Part shown: piece by piece, positions 63,671 to 64,000 of the stretch
How the letters are laid out: every line of letters starts with the position of its first letter
Numbering within the stretch: the first letter of the stretch is position 1
Notes under the pieces: generated by a model
Databases searched by the model: none
The model's input: only the letters and a program-made list of their open reading frames with translations
What the model was told of the DNA's origin: nothing
Program-made: the position numbers and the translations under genes
Origin: Kluyvera georgiana ATCC 51603
GTDB taxonomy: Bacteria; Pseudomonadota; Gammaproteobacteria; Enterobacterales; Enterobacteriaceae
Length of the DNA: 64,000 bases
Assembly: GCF_001654985.1 (NCBI RefSeq)
Contig: NZ_LXEU01000042.1
Coordinates: 1 to 64,000, forward strand
Direction: 5' to 3'

Positions 63671-64000
63671 GTGCAGCAGATAGCCCGCTCTGTCGCTCTG
63701 GCATTTAATAATTTGCCGCGGCCCCACCGCGTTATGCTGGGGTCACTCACCGTTCTCACGTTGGCCGTCGCCGTATGGCGGCCATACGTTTACCATCCAA
63801 CCTCTTCATCACCCGTCACCCGGACGATTGAGCTGGAGAAAAAAGAAATTCGTTCTCTGCTGCCGGAGGCCAGTGAACCGATTGACCAGGCCGCGCAGGA
63901 AGATGAAGCCATCCCGCAGGACGAACTGGACGACAAAGTCGATAACGAAACGGGCGTGCATGAGTATGTGGTATCCACGGGCGATACCCTGAGCAGCATC
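63671..64000 (+). CDS. mepM: Murein DD-endopeptidase MepM, 5' part
   Basis: Partial gene: the first 110 codons, running off the right edge. The GTG start at 63671 and the N-terminus QQIARSVALAFNNLPRPHR match E. coli MepM (YebA, 440 residues). One membrane helix (about 22-40) anchors it; the LysM peptidoglycan-binding domain begins near HEYVVSTGDTLSSI. The peptidase domain lies beyond the window. It cleaves D-Ala-mDAP crosslinks during wall growth. Confidence 0.95.
   Translation, partial: MQQIARSVALAFNNLPRPHRVMLGSLTVLTLAVAVWRPYVYHPTSSSPVTRTIELEKKEIRSLLPEASEPIDQAAQEDEAIPQDELDDKVDNETGVHEYVVSTGDTLSSI

Overview
The window is an ordinary, gene-dense stretch of an enterobacterial chromosome. The shared gene order follows Escherichia coli: tyrP-yecH-ftnA-yecR, azuC-yecJ-ftnB, araFGH, uspC, flhDC-motAB-cheAW, tar-tap-cheRBYZ, flhBAE, argS-yecM-cutC-cmoBA-yecN-yecED, aspS-nudB-yebC-ruvC-yebB, ruvAB, znuBC/znuA-mepM. 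It carries tap and araFGH, a second penicillin-binding protein 2 like the one Salmonella has beside argS, and no otsBA. Together these point to Citrobacter or a close relative; I cannot name the species from sequence alone.

Layout. Positions 1-9,800: aromatic amino acid uptake (tyrP), two ferritins, flagellum-linked lipoprotein yecR, the dual-function small RNA/small protein azuCR, and accessory genes: a GTG-started HD-GYP protein with a large periplasmic sensor, an RpiB/LacAB-type sugar-phosphate isomerase with a KdgR-like operator, a DHA2-type efflux pump and a DJ-1/PfpI protein. Positions 10,100-13,700: the arabinose ABC transporter. Positions 13,760-39,750: the flagellar and chemotaxis locus, interrupted twice relative to E. 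coli. A porin and a dicarboxylate/amino acid symporter lie between cheW and tar, and a four-gene chaperone-usher fimbrial operon lies between cheZ and flhB. Positions 40,000-44,550: a rhamnogalacturonide module (two GPH symporters around a GH105 hydrolase) with KdgR-like and CRP-like sites. Positions 44,570-64,000: PBP2 paralogue, argS, tRNA-modification genes cmoAB, aspS, Holliday-junction genes ruvABC, zinc uptake znuABC and the start of mepM.

Regulation seen directly: a paired TyrR box at tyrP, CRP sites at azuC, flhD and the second GPH symporter, sigma-28 promoters for motA (inside flhC) and tar (exact consensus), three KdgR-like operators, a Zur box between znuA and znuC, and many intrinsic terminators. 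The motA leader carries its own terminator, giving a transcript of the size expected for the small RNA MotR.

No CRISPR array, prophage, insertion sequence, rRNA or tRNA gene was found. I did not find an obviously new multi-gene system. The best leads are the HD-GYP sensor, the KdgR-linked genes spread through the window, the insertions within the flagellar locus, and an unrecognised gene in AT-rich DNA between yebB and ruvA.
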